Below are positions 44,130 to 53,536 of a DNA stretch of 64,000 nt, piece by piece. The stretch is from Meconema thalassinum. Its lineage: Eukaryota; Arthropoda; Insecta; Orthoptera; Tettigoniidae. The position numbers and the translations under genes were made by a program. The number at the start of each line of letters is the position of its first letter. Position 1 is the first letter of the stretch. The notes under the pieces are model-generated. The model did not search any database, had not been told where the DNA came from, and saw only the letters and a program-made list of their open reading frames with translations. The stretch spans positions 156,047,890 to 156,111,889 of the forward strand of contig OX336397.1 of assembly GCA_946902985.2 (NCBI GenBank), given 5' to 3'.

Positions 44130-44340
44130 ATTACAGTCGTTCATTGCCAGAAAACTATCTCACAGACAAAATTGTCAGCGACTGTTTTTCCTCTATAAAA
44201 TAGTAAACAATAAATATGACGACGCTAAAATTCCAAAGAGAATTACGTTATATGTTCCAGGTATTAAACCAAGTAGATTACGGAACATTTTCTTTATTCC
44301 GACAGTTCACACAGACAGCCATAAAACTCACCGATCAATA

Positions 44341-44579
44341 GAATATTATCTCAGTATAATAATGTACATCATCTTGATTTGGATATTTTCATCATGTCGG
44401 AAAAGCAGTTTGCAGCGTCCTGCAATACACATACGCACTGATGTAATGTGTTGTACCGTGTTTAAATCCAGTCAATTTATCTCCTTCTCATACCTAACCC
44501 TTCTTATTCTTATTATTATTTTACAGGTTTATCTCTATTTACATATTGCTGTACATATTATGTAGTTCTTGAATTGTAA
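44341..44579. other. No recognisable feature
   Basis: AT-rich stretch after the RT remnant; the frame 44119-44565 continues into it without further motifs. Confidence 0.35.
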
Positions 44580-44661
44580 TTGGGGCTTCCTCTAATGTGG
44601 GCTTGATAAGGAAGCAAACAAAGGTCGAGCCAGGAAGATGGAGCTATCCTATCGATTAGTA

Positions 44662-45336
44662 CAGAGAGTTTAGTTTGGATGTATCGGAGACTCTCGCTAG
44701 CCCGCTCGCCCGCGGCGCGAGCCTGTCTCCCGCCAGGCACTTTGCCGTTATGCGGCGCCTGCGCGGCACTGAGTCATTGGGTATAGGAATTTGTACTTAA
44801 ATTTGTACTTCAAAGTGATCCTTGACCAATTTTTTGACGAACCGACTTACGGAGAGCGATTGTCAACTTATTTTCAACAAGATTCTGCCACTGCTCACAC
44901 TGACGAAGCATCCATGACAGAATTGCGTCGCATTTTTGGTACTAGGATTATAAGATGGAACGTGCGGCCCCCGCGAAGCCCAGACTTATCACCATGTGAC
45001 CTTTATCTGTGGGGACGCTTAAAAATAGAGTGTATGCGAGAAACCCTCAACTATAAATGAGCTTAAAGACTATATTACAGCTGAAATACAGTCAATCGGT
45101 GCTGAGGAACTTCAGAGAGTACATGCCAGTTTAATAAAAAGGTGCCAGCGATGTGTAGCAGTGAATGGCGAACATTTTCAGCACCAGCTGTGAACTAGGT
45201 AAGTACAAATTCCTATACTCAATGACTCAGTGCTGCGCCGCGCCGCATAACGGCAAAGTGCGTGGCGGGAGACAGGCTCGTGCCGCGGGCGAGCGGGCTA
45301 GCGAGGGTCTCCGATACATCCAAACTAAACTCTCTG
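44662..45336 (+). mobile_element. Mariner-like element with ~135-bp GC-rich inverted ends
   Basis: TA at 44660-44661 and 45337-45338. Both ends start cagagagtttagtttggatg-tatcgg and continue for about 135 bp through tagcccgctcgcccgcggc, actttgccgttatgcggc and tcattgrgtataggaatttg, with few differences. It totals only 675 bp, with a transposase remnant in between. The ends are far more GC-rich than the surrounding DNA. Confidence 0.9.
44790..45195 (+). pseudogene. Mariner-type transposase C-terminal remnant
   Basis: Reads LYFKVILDQFFDEPTYGERL, STYFQQDSATAHTDEASM, RRIFGTRIIRWNVRPPRSPD and LSPCDLYLWGRLKIECMRET, then frameshifts near 45055. Beyond it, remnants such as ESTCQFNKKVPAMC-like sequence persist to about 45195. 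FQQDSATAH holds the second catalytic Asp and RSPDLSP the third, as in mariner-type DDD/DDE transposases. The N-terminal half and the first catalytic Asp are missing. Non-functional. Confidence 0.85.
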
Positions 45337-45999
45337 TACAATATAAACACAATAAGAGGTCTATATCTTACCGAGCGAAGATACGACACTATACCACGGT
45401 TGTCCAGCCAGAAAGCCTTTACAGTTCCGAATGCCTGATATTGAATAAAAAAGGAGAATTTGAGGAATTAGGGAAGAAAGTGAGAAAAATCTTGCGAAAG
45501 ACACTAGGGCTTTAAAAACGAAACGATGGTACATGGAGAAAGAGGAGAAATGAGGATCTATATAGACAGGCAGAGAAGATCACGAACACCATGCCTAAGA
45601 GGAGACTGAAGTTTTATGGGCATCTCATAAGAATGGATGAGAATAGAATAACGAAAAGAACCTTTAATTACATCACCAAGCTATAGGCGAATGCAGTGTG
45701 GGTAGAAGAAACGAGAAGAGACTTGGAGGAAGTTGGCGTACATCCAAAATACATCTGGAACAGGGCTGTGTTTTGAGCTGGAATTGATAACTTCAAGGAG
45801 TTCAAGGAAAGACCCAGTAGAACGATCAAGGACACCTGGTCAGAGGAAAGGAGGAGGAACCACAGCGAAAGGATGAAGAAACTCTGGGTGAAGAAAAAGG
45901 AACTGACCAGCAAATCAATTGTTTCCCGTGGTCCACAGTAGGCCAAATTAGAAGAAAGAAAGAGGAAGAAATAAGTAAATAATTTAATAATAACTAAAT

Positions 46000-46680
46000 A
46001 AATGGCAAGGATAAATAAAACCAACAAATTCAAGTACTTGGGTGAATGGTTGGAACCCAATCTCTCCGAAGAAACAGCATTAACAACTCGAACAAATAAA
46101 CTAGAACTGACTAAGAACATCTACAATAAGAAGTGCCTCTCCCGCAACACCAAAATGAAGCACTATCAGACAGTCATCCACCCTGAAGCCTTATATACCT
46201 CTCAATGGCTCATATTAAACAGGAGAGGACTCATGCACAAACTTGAAATCCAAGAGGGGAAGATAATGACGAAGATATTGGGACCAGTCAAGGAAGGGAG
46301 TGAATACAACAGACGGCCCAACCAGGAGCACTATAGTTACTCTGAAAGGATTACAGACGTGGCCAGGAAGAGACGTCCAGCATTTTATGGACACATCTCC
46401 AGAATGCAGCTTCTCACATACTGGCAAAGAAGGAAGATCAAGTCACTGTGGCTGATACAAGTGGACAAAGATCTGCTGCAGCTGGGAGTTGCAGAAAAAT
46501 ACATGAAAATCGAAGCCTCTCTAAAGCAAATGAAGTTCAAGGACAAATACCCAAGGAAGAAGACAGGTGGCATCTGGACAAAGGAGAGAAAGGAACAGTC
46601 AGAGGATGCGTAACTACTGGGCAAACATCAAGACCTACTCCAAACACAATAGTTGAATGTGGTGGTCCGTAATTGGCCTG
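46000..46680 (+). pseudogene. Family K LINE 3' end
   Basis: A 203-codon frame (46002-46613) reads NKFKYLGEWLEPNLSEETA, KNIYNKKCLSRNTKMKHYQT, VIHPEALYTSQWLILNRRG, KIMTKILGPVKEGSEYNRRP, RKRRPAFYGHISRM and WLIQVDKDLLQLGVAEKYM. A frameshift removes the last ~20 residues, and the 3' signature gtggtggtccgtaattggcc follows. The sequence is closest to the best-preserved copy at 36580-37968 (YLGEW..PNLSE, GPVKE..EY.RR). Confidence 0.87.
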
Positions 46681-46729
46681 TACGGAACAAGAAGAAGATC
46701 AATATCAGCTAAAGGCTGGACCTTGTCGC

Positions 46730-47040
46730 TCCAACCACATTTGTCTCTCACTCGCTGAACGTTTTAAGTCCGCATATTGTTTAAATTGAAGTCCATGATC
46801 ACAGAATCCAGATGAGCTTTCCGCGGTCTTCCTCTTTCTCTCTTCCCCAGATTTTTTCTTCCAGTATGGTGGTCAGGAACTTATTATGACGAATTTAGCT
46901 TTCCTCTTTTATATAGTAATGATCAAATTTCTCGTTTCGTCTACTTCCTTGAGGACCCATTCGTTAGTCTATTTCTCCGTCCAGCTTATTTTTGGCATCC
47001 TTCTCCGCATCCACATTTCCACATAAAATACATAAATAAA
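46730..47040 (-). pseudogene. Another non-LTR RT C-terminal remnant
   Basis: Minus strand: MWMRRRMPKISWTEK, then after frame changes NEWVLKEVDETRNLI, KRKAKFVI and GEERERGRPRKAHLDSV-like sequence. The order R.M.KI.WTE, NE.VL.EV, KR.. and RGRPRKA resembles family R/P C-termini. Poorly preserved. Confidence 0.5.
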
Positions 47041-47495
47041 TAAATATGGCATTAGTACGATTTTCAACTTAAAAAAAGCATACCTTTTGGTTGAATACTT
47101 TCTTGAAGTATTGCCAGCGATATAAGCATTTAAGGACAGACTAAAATTTGTGTTTATTTCTTTTTGTGAATACAGGCAATATAATGAAGCCATCAACTTC
47201 GTAATGCCGTTGCCGACGATCTCATTTGGGATTTTCCCCGATCTAAACCTGATCACATTGTGACGGAGTGGACGCTGGATATCAACTGTAAACTGAATAC
47301 CTGCTCGTTGACATCCACATACCTAGGTATATCCTGGATATTTTATGAACTGTCCGCAACCGACGATCAAGAAATCGTATCCTTAATATCACATAACTCC
47401 TCAACTATTAAATTGCCCCATGTAATAGTGTTAATAAACTATTACATTTTTTTTTATCAGGAGTGTATTTACATGTTATATAGGCCTAGACTTAG
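47041..47495. other. No recognisable gene
   Basis: About 450 bp; frames 46969-47256 (-) and 47260-47526 (+) have no motif apart from the RT remnant noted at 46730-47040. Confidence 0.4.
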
Positions 47496-47499
47496 ACGA

Positions 47500-48565
47500 A
47501 GACGTAGAAGTAGAAAAGGGTTTTGATAACGTTCATTCGGCAGAATTGTTTGACATTTTGAAAACGATTTGAATCAAGTACAGGGATAGGATGGTGATGT
47601 ACAATCTATACAGAAACCAAACAGCAGTCATTCGAGCCGAAATACATAAGAGAGAAGCTGGTAATCAGAAAGGTGTAAGGCAAGGCTGCAACTTATCACC
47701 CATACTTTTCAATCTATACATTGAACAAGCAATGAAGGAAATTCGAGAAAAATTTAAAGTAGGAGTGAAGAATCAAGGAGAAATAATTTCAACTCTTGAG
47801 ATTTTCTGATGACATCGTCATTTTAGCCGACATGCTTGAGGATTTGAATGAGTTTTTGAATGGTATGGACTCCGTCTTGAGGAAAAAATTCATAATGAAA
47901 TTAATAAATGTAAAGCAAAGATACTGGAATACAGTCGAAATAAATCAGAAACCGATATGGAGATAAAATTGCCAGGAGGAAAGCTAAAGGAAGTAGGAGA
48001 TTTCTGTTACATAGGAAGGAAAATAACCAGTGATGGACGAAGCAAAGAGGGTATAAAAAGTAGGTTGGCACAGGCAAGGAAAGCATTTCTACAAAAAAGG
48101 AATCTGTTGACATTGAATATAGATTTAGGTATTAGGAAGTCATTTTCCAAAGTCTTTGTCTCGAGCGTGGTGCTCTATGGAAGAGAAACTTGGACTATTG
48201 GTGCAGCAGAGAGAGGAGAATTGAAGCGTTTGAAATATGGTGTTACAGGAGAATGATGAAGATCAGATGGGTAGATAGGGTTACAAATAAAGAGGTATTA
48301 AGACGAGTGGGAGAGGAGAGATGTTTCTGGCAACTGCTAATGAAGAGAATAGATAGGTCGGTAGGACACATACTAAGACACCCAGAAATAGCAAGCTTAG
48401 TTATGGAAGGAAGGGGTCGAGGACAAGAACTGTAGGGGTAGACCAAGCTTAGAATATGTTAAACAGATTGCCGCGGATGTAGGGTGTGGTAGTTCAGGGC
48501 AGGGAGGCATGGAGGGCTGCATCAAACCAGTCAAAAGACTGAAGACTCGAACAACAATATGGGCC
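47500..48565 (+). pseudogene. Family R LINE, RT palm to 3' end
   Basis: Begins within the palm: VEKGFDNVHSAELFDILKTI, then YRDRMVMYNLYRNQTAVIRA, NQKGVRQGCNLSPILFNLYI (motif B) and, after a frameshift near 47800, FSDDIVILADMLEDLNEFL (motif C; catalytic Asp-Asp preserved). It continues GGKLKEVGDFCYIGRKITSD, RLAQARKAFLQKRNLLTLNI, then the family C-terminus RRIEAFEIWCYRRMMKIRW and GHILRHPEIASLV in shifted frames. It ends at the cagtcaaaagactg hairpin with gactcgaacaacaa. At least three frameshifts make it non-functional. It is the most complete family R copy here. Confidence 0.88.
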
Positions 48566-48680
48566 TACATTGTACCCCACCGACTGAAGATCTATAGGCT
48601 TCACATAGCTCGTACATTTATAAAAAGCAAAAACATTACCATTATAGAAAAGTGCGAGAATCTTGCCGAATTGATTAATT
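48566..48680. other. No recognisable feature
   Basis: Short spacer between the LINE tail and the tandem units. Confidence 0.4.
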
Positions 48681-49321
48681 AATAGTACATTATGCAATGA
48701 CCCTATAATGGCTATAAATAAGACACGAGTATTTTTTATAAAACGAGCGTATGCGAGTTTTATAATTTCCATACGAGTGTCTTAATTACCATTATAGGCG
48801 AGTTGCATACGACTGTTTATGTTCGACGATAACTATAACTTTATTATATGTTTTAACATAAATATTCATAAATATCTGTTCAGATTGTCACTAGAATTTT
48901 GTGATCGGGTGCTGCGCAGGGTAGGATATCTCTGATGTCCAAGCTCACTGACCAACCGACGCATGCGCTCTGTGAGCTTCAATGCCGTATGTGCAGATTG
49001 AGCATCAGTATTCAGTAAAAATGTCACCGAAATCGTTTGAAAACAACCCGCTGTGTAGAAATTGGATTTAAGGATATTAAGGTACAGTGTCTCATATTCA
49101 CCAGTTTATTTACGAGAACATTATGGACGGTGCACTTTCGGTAATTTATATAGACATGTTGGATTTTGAGCGCACGCGTTAAGGTATCGTTACCTAATTG
49201 GTTAATTGGTCAATGAACGAGCTCTGATTGGCTGGAGAAACTGTATCATAATGAAAAAGAGTGTTATAATGACCATCATTATGATACAGTTTCTTGACAC
49301 ATAATAGTGGGGGTCGAACAT
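48681..49321. repeat. Unit 1 of a tandem pair with a palindrome at each end (~640 bp)
   Basis: Starts aatagtacattatgcaatga. The left palindrome (48702-48798) pairs cctataatgg with ccattatagg and acacgagt with its inverse, and has an inner ttataaaac/gttttataa stem. The right palindrome (49237-49293) pairs gaaactgtatcataatga with tcattatgatacagtttc, an 18-bp perfect stem. The interior includes gtcaccgaaatcgtttgaaa and tatagacatgttggat. No coding potential. Confidence 0.85.
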
Positions 49322-49939
49322 AATAGTACATTATGCAATGAGCCTATAATGGCAATAATTAAGACACGAGAGTAAGCGAGTTTTATAATTTCCATACGAG
49401 TGTCTTAATTACCATTATAGGCGAGTTACATTCGACTGTTTATGTTCGAACATAATTATAACTTTATTATATGTTTTAACATAAATATTCATAAATATCT
49501 GTGGGATTCAGTTAATTCAGTTAGTGAACAGGGCGAGCTGTCTTTGCTGACTGAACAGAGCGCATGTGTGGGTCAAGGCACTCCGAAAGCAGAGGCCATT
49601 GACTTTGCTTGCCAACACAGAACAGCTATTGTTTACAGCCTGCAATCCAGCTCTATGGCATTCACTAATATTGTCACCGAAGTCGTTTGAAAGCAATGCA
49701 CTGTGTAGAAATTGGAGTTGCGGATATTAAGGTACAGTGCTATTTCTTGTCTCATATTGGTGCACATTTCATGTCGGTAATATAGACATGTTGGATATTG
49801 AGCGCATGCACGAAGGTATCCTCCCCTAATTGGTCACACAACTGTTTCTTGATCTCTGATTGGTGGGAGAAACTGATTCATAATGAAGAATAGAGTTATA
49901 ATGAGCCTCATTATGATACAGTTTTCTGACATATAATAT
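49322..49939. repeat. Unit 2 of the tandem pair with a palindrome at each end (~618 bp)
   Basis: Starts aatagtacattatgcaatga just as unit 1. The left palindrome is 49343-49421, with a shorter loop than in unit 1. The right palindrome (49869-49926) is somewhat diverged (gaaactgattcataatga against tcattatgatacagttttc). The interior matches unit 1 in order (gttatgttcgaacataatta, gtcaccgaagtcgtttgaaa, tatagacatgttggat), with an extra stretch around 49500-49650. Confidence 0.85.
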
Positions 49940-50418
49940 TTACATTTCGACATCGTAAAATGTATTAATTGATTGGCGGAGTATTTTAATTAATTTATGT
50001 TTGCTCTGTCATGTTTATTATCATTCATTATTTTGTAAAGGCACATTCTCTCATGTGGTATTCAGTTAGCCTCCAATTTACGCTACGATAATACACCACG
50101 CTCCCGTAAACCTTAACAATACTTTTCACAAAATCCTTTACGTTGACAGTACGCGTTTCTGTTAGCGCTCTTTTGCTTTCATTTCGCACGTCTTTATAAC
50201 GACTAACAATGCTGCAGCGGTTTTATAAGATATTTTCTTTTTACCTTTTTCTTAACTCCTTGGCTATTACTCTTCCTTTCCCTCTATTGTGTATTTTGAG
50301 TTCATATCCTGCACGACACCAGTTATTATTCATACGAACCTAACATGTACCTTCACACGTTTTACCTTGACAATCAATTTATATGGTTTATTGACTTTCA
50401 TGGCCAGTGAATTAAAAC
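49940..50418. other. No recognisable gene
   Basis: About 480 bp of AT-rich, pyrimidine-leaning sequence; nothing recognised. Confidence 0.45.
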
Positions 50419-50687
50419 TCAGCAATTCCGCTAGGTTTGTGCCATGTCTTGTTTGGGGTTTCACCTAGGACACCAAGCTGGCTCATCAGCGGGTTCTTGG
50501 TGTTCCCGCCCGGACCCCATAGGACCGCACAGGGCGGGGACACCAAGAAGGGGTCCTGTTGAGATCCGGGCGGGGACACCAAGAAGGGGTCCGGGCGGGG
50601 ACACCAATAGCCCGCTGATGAGCCAGCTTGGTGTCCTAGGTGAAGCCCCACACAAGACAAGGCACAAACCTAGAAGAATTGCTGATT
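50419..50687. repeat. GC-rich inverted repeat with internal minisatellite
   Basis: The left arm (~50419-50520) and right arm (~50585-50687) are about 100 bp each and close inverses: ctaggtttgtgccwtgtctt, cacctaggacaccaagctgg and ctcatcagcggg on the left match their inverses on the right. The centre has three copies of ccgggcggggacaccaag-aaggggt. It is much more GC-rich than its surroundings. It resembles a foldback or MITE. Both arms contain a ctgatga...tga-a core discussed in the findings. Overlapping P/G-rich frames here are artefacts. Confidence 0.88.
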
Positions 50688-50775
50688 ATTAATCAATTTA
50701 TTATTTCATCTGGTTAATTGTCAGCAAATTGTCTTGTTCTCAAAATTTATCTCTATTACAAAAGCTATTCCACAA

Positions 50776-51107
50776 GAGCCTCCGTAGCTTAGGCGGCAGC
50801 ACGCTGGCCTCTCACCACTGGGTCCGTGGTTCAAATCCCGGTCACTCCATGTGAGATCTGTGCTTGACAAAACGGAGACAGACAGGTTTTTCTCCGGGTA
50901 CTCCGGTTTTCCCTGTCAATATTTCATTCCAGTAACACTCTCCACTATCATTTCATTTCATCTGTCATTCATTTAATCATTGCCCCATAGGAGTGCGACA
51001 GGCTTCGGCAGCCGGCACAGTTCATATCCTCGCCGCTAGATGGGGGCTTCATTCATTCCATTCCTGACCCGGTCGAGACTGGAAGCAGGGTGTGGATTTT
51101 CATTTTC
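50776..51107 (+). mobile_element. SINE type H, tRNA-derived, perfect 18-bp target duplication
   Basis: Flanked by acaaaagctattccacaa at 50758-50775 and 51108-51125. Head gagcctccgtagcttaggcg-gcagcacgctgg (A box tagcttaggcggcagc) and B box ggttcaaatcc, body ctccgggtactccggttttc, cccataggagtgcgacaggc and cgccgctagatgggggc, end gtgtggattttcattttc. The flawless duplication indicates a young insertion. Confidence 0.95.
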
Positions 51108-51303
51108 ACAAAAGCTATTCCACAAACATTATCGTTCTATTATCTTCTTAGTTCCATGCCAATTCCATACAACCTCACATCCATATACACAGATCGTTTA
51201 CAGCATATTATTACTTTGATTGGTTGCACATGATTCCAATGTGGTTAACAAATCATAATTTTACCCACCCAAGAATTTGATTAAAAAATAGGTTGAAAGT
51301 TCG

Positions 51304-51795
51304 GCCTAGCAATACCTTTTATTAAATACAATTCACCGTGTGGTCATTGGTGAGACATGTTTCGAGGTCAAATTTTATTTGGCCCCTTCATCAGTCGATA
51401 TGAATAAATACACAAAAATGTATAGCATAACACTAAAATGTCCCTTCATAAACCTTATATGGTGCACCATAAAGAAGGATGGGAAATTGAATGCCCAAAA
51501 CAACACAATATGTTGGGGAAAAACGTGGCTAAAGTCTTGAAAACATACACACGCTTCACTATGGTCAATGCAACATAAAATCATAATGTGTTGTTTTGGG
51601 CGTTCAATTTCCCATCCTTCTTTATGGTGCACCATATAAGGTTTATGAAGGGACTTTTTAGTGTGTTACGCTATACATTTTTGAGTATTTATTCATATCG
51701 GCTGATGAAGGGACCAAAACTAATTAGCCTTGAAACATGTCCCACCAATGACTACACAGTGATCTTTATTTAATAAGAAGTATTGATATGGCTCA
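51304..51795. repeat. Large inverted repeat with hammerhead-like cores
   Basis: Arms of about 200 bp (51304-51530 and 51585-51795) match as inverses over cattggtgrgacatgtttc, ccttcatcagycgatatgaa, taaatacwcaaaaatgtata and tggtgcaccataaagaagga. Each arm contains CTGATGA...GAAACATGT in the same relative position (51353-51394 minus, 51702-51741 plus). CTGATGAAG...GAAAC motifs are typical of Penelope-like element terminal regions, so this may be a head-to-head pair of such ends. The overlapping short frames are not genes. Confidence 0.75.
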
Positions 51796-52255
51796 AATAA
51801 TTTTTCAATACGGAAACAGAATGAACCTTTTAAGTTCTAAAACCCAAGAATTTGTACAGAAAAATAATAGAGAAGAAATTCTTATGATTATATGTTAATT
51901 AAGTTATTTAAAAATTCCTTGGAGATTAATAATTTTTTCCATTTCATAAAGTTAATTTAACAAGTTTAGATGAAGTTTTAGGAATTATACCGCTTTTATT
52001 GTAATCAAGATATCATTTCTATATAAAAAAATTGTAAGGCAATCGGTATTGAATTTAATTTTTTTATTAATTCTTAATATTTTATTTTAGTCCATAATTT
52101 TCATTTATTTGTTATGATTTATCCAACGCATTATTCGCAGCTTCTATTTATCAGCTTAGAATTCTCTCAAAATTCCTTATTCAATGGATGTTTTCAATAA
52201 TTAGTTATATTTATTCTTAGTTTACAAACTAATTTAATTTTATGATTTAGATACG
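51796..52255. other. No recognisable gene
   Basis: About 460 bp of strongly AT-rich sequence without a feature. Confidence 0.45.
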
Positions 52256-52712
52256 GTAATTACTGGATGAGGAAGGGAGGCACCTACAGAATTTGGCACA
52301 ATGATGAGCTTTACAGCCATCAAGAAGACATTGTGACTTGTATAAGAAGAAGGCGCCTGGCCTTCTATGGACACTTGACCCGCATGATCCCTTGCCGGCT
52401 CACCAGTAAGATCTTCACATGGCAAGAAGAGCGAAGGCCTCTAGGACCAAGTGGATCTCTACGGGCAGGACGGATTTAGACCACCTAAGGATCCCACTTA
52501 AGTCCATACAGGACCGCCAACAAATCCGTCAAGCCATCCGACGGGGAGTTTTTCCTGTATCACTGACAGCTAGGAAGAACACCGGGGTCAGCAGACCTCC
52601 ATGGACGGAGGAAATAAAGCTGGCTCATTGTCAGATGATGAAGAAGTACTGGAAGAAGAGAAAAGACAAAGCGACGAGGAGATACGAGCCCCGTGGTCCT
52701 CAGTAGGCCCAA
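52256..52712 (+). pseudogene. Family K LINE 3' end
   Basis: Plus strand: MRKGGTYRIWHNDELYSHQE, CIRRRRLAFYGHLTRMIPCR, LTSKIFTWQEER, then in the next frame TKWISTGRTDLDHLRIPLKS, IQDRQQIRQAIRRGVF and PPWTEEIKLAHCQMMKKYWK. It ends with gccccgtggtcctcagtaggcc. Only the C-terminal ~150 residues are represented, with one frameshift near 52440. Confidence 0.85.
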
Positions 52713-52716
52713 ACGA

Positions 52717-53243
52717 TGGTTGGTTGGTTGGTTGGTTCCTTAGTTTAGGGGCTGCGACAACGCGGTCATGTAGCCCCGTGTACTTTGGGTGTGTGTAGAA
52801 TCTGTCTGATACCCGGTGTTAATTGTGATGACTGTATTAGTGTGTGTTATCTGTTTTTTAATTTAAGTACTGCAACTTAGAATTCTTCAAATAGTTCCTA
52901 CTTTTGCCGCCAAGCGCCACCGTCAACGACTACTAGGTCAAGTTCAGAACTTAGCTACTAAATGCCACCGCAGTCGGCTCTTGGCAACGAACGTAGAAAC
53001 CTAATAGCGTTGTTTACATTCTTAACCTATCCAATTTAGCTTCACACAGGTGCAATTAGTGGAAGGTTCTTTAACATGCCATAAATCTATGACATGGGAC
53101 CGCCGGCTCTACTTCCACTCCGAAGGAAGGCATACTGAGGGATTTTTAACGCTCTTAAAAATCCGACGGCTTCGGCCGGGTTTGAACCCGTTATCTTGGG
53201 CATAGAAGCTCAGCATGCTACCGACTACGCCACCGAAGCCGCC
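52717..53243 (-). mobile_element. SINE type B/B (copy 2), full length
   Basis: Minus strand: cggcttcggtggcgtagtcg-gtagcatgctgagc, B-box-like gggttcaaacccgg, catgccttccttcggagtgg-like block, caatttagcttcacacaggt (as its inverse) and the tail cgcgttgtcgcagcccctaa, finishing in (ccaa)n, seen on the plus strand as (ttgg)n at 52717-52735. Flanks ggcccaaacga and gggctcaaaaga are an imperfect target duplication at the end of the family K fragment. Confidence 0.87.
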
Positions 53244-53449
53244 GGGCTCAAAAGAAGAAGAAGAAGAAGAAAACATATGAAGAAGGGCCAAATGTTAGCC
53301 AGAAGCATGCGCAGAACCTTGTTTTGCAATACATCAGATTAAGAGGCGACTTTTACTCTCTATTACACCTTCTAGCCTTGTCAACCACAATATAAGCTCA
53401 CAAGATATTATTCGTGGTACCAGTACATCATCATCTACTGTGGTCTAAA

Positions 53450-53536
53450 GTGGTTTGTGTGCTCTTTCAAGGGGTGGATAGTTACTAGTAACACTCGGCA
53501 GTACGGTGGGAGTTGAGGCACAGTTTGGGAACCCCT
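53450..53536. mobile_element. hAT-type right end fragment
   Basis: Ends cagtttgggaacccctg, the inverse of the hAT consensus caggggttcccaaac. The subterminal sequence includes acactcggcagtacggtggg. No left end is visible nearby and the 8-bp duplication cannot be tested. It is not obviously the partner of the end at 9299. Confidence 0.45.

Larger units (their letters stand above)
42440..44340 (+). pseudogene. Jockey/CR1-type RT C-terminus split by Tc1
   Basis: Upstream of the Tc1 element: EILLLPSSEHVSVVWNLYTV, KYNKLTENIQK and FLKFVNYKRVDYYPS (42490-42655). Downstream (44132-44340): LQSFIARKLSHRQNCQRLFF, LYKIVNNKYDDAKIPKRI and GIKPSRLRNIFFIPTVHTD. This is the 'VQKRFLRF... RR... FLYKIVNN' region after the RT domain in jockey-like and related endonuclease-RTs. 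The element inserted at a TA between the two halves. Catalytic motifs are absent and a stop follows IQK. Confidence 0.72.
44580..45965 (+). pseudogene. Family K LINE 3' end split by a mariner-like element
   Basis: Before the insertion: DKEANKGRARKMELSYRLV (44605-44661). After it, in the same frame once one TA is counted: QYKHNKRSISYRAKIRHYTT, VVQPESLYSSECLILNKKG and KILRKTLGL (45339-45515). Further on, shifted frames give KRRLKFYGHLIRMDENRITK, RTFNYITKL, RRDLEEVGVHPKYIWNRAVF and KDTWSEERRRNHSERMKKL. It ends with the signature cccgtggtccacagtaggcc and an A-rich tail. It resembles the copy at 59520-60622 most closely. Confidence 0.85.

Noticed and set aside
9299..53536. A single giant hAT element joining the hAT-like ends at 9299 and 53536
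   Set aside because: 44 kb separates them, the subterminal sequences differ and no common 8-bp duplication flanks them.
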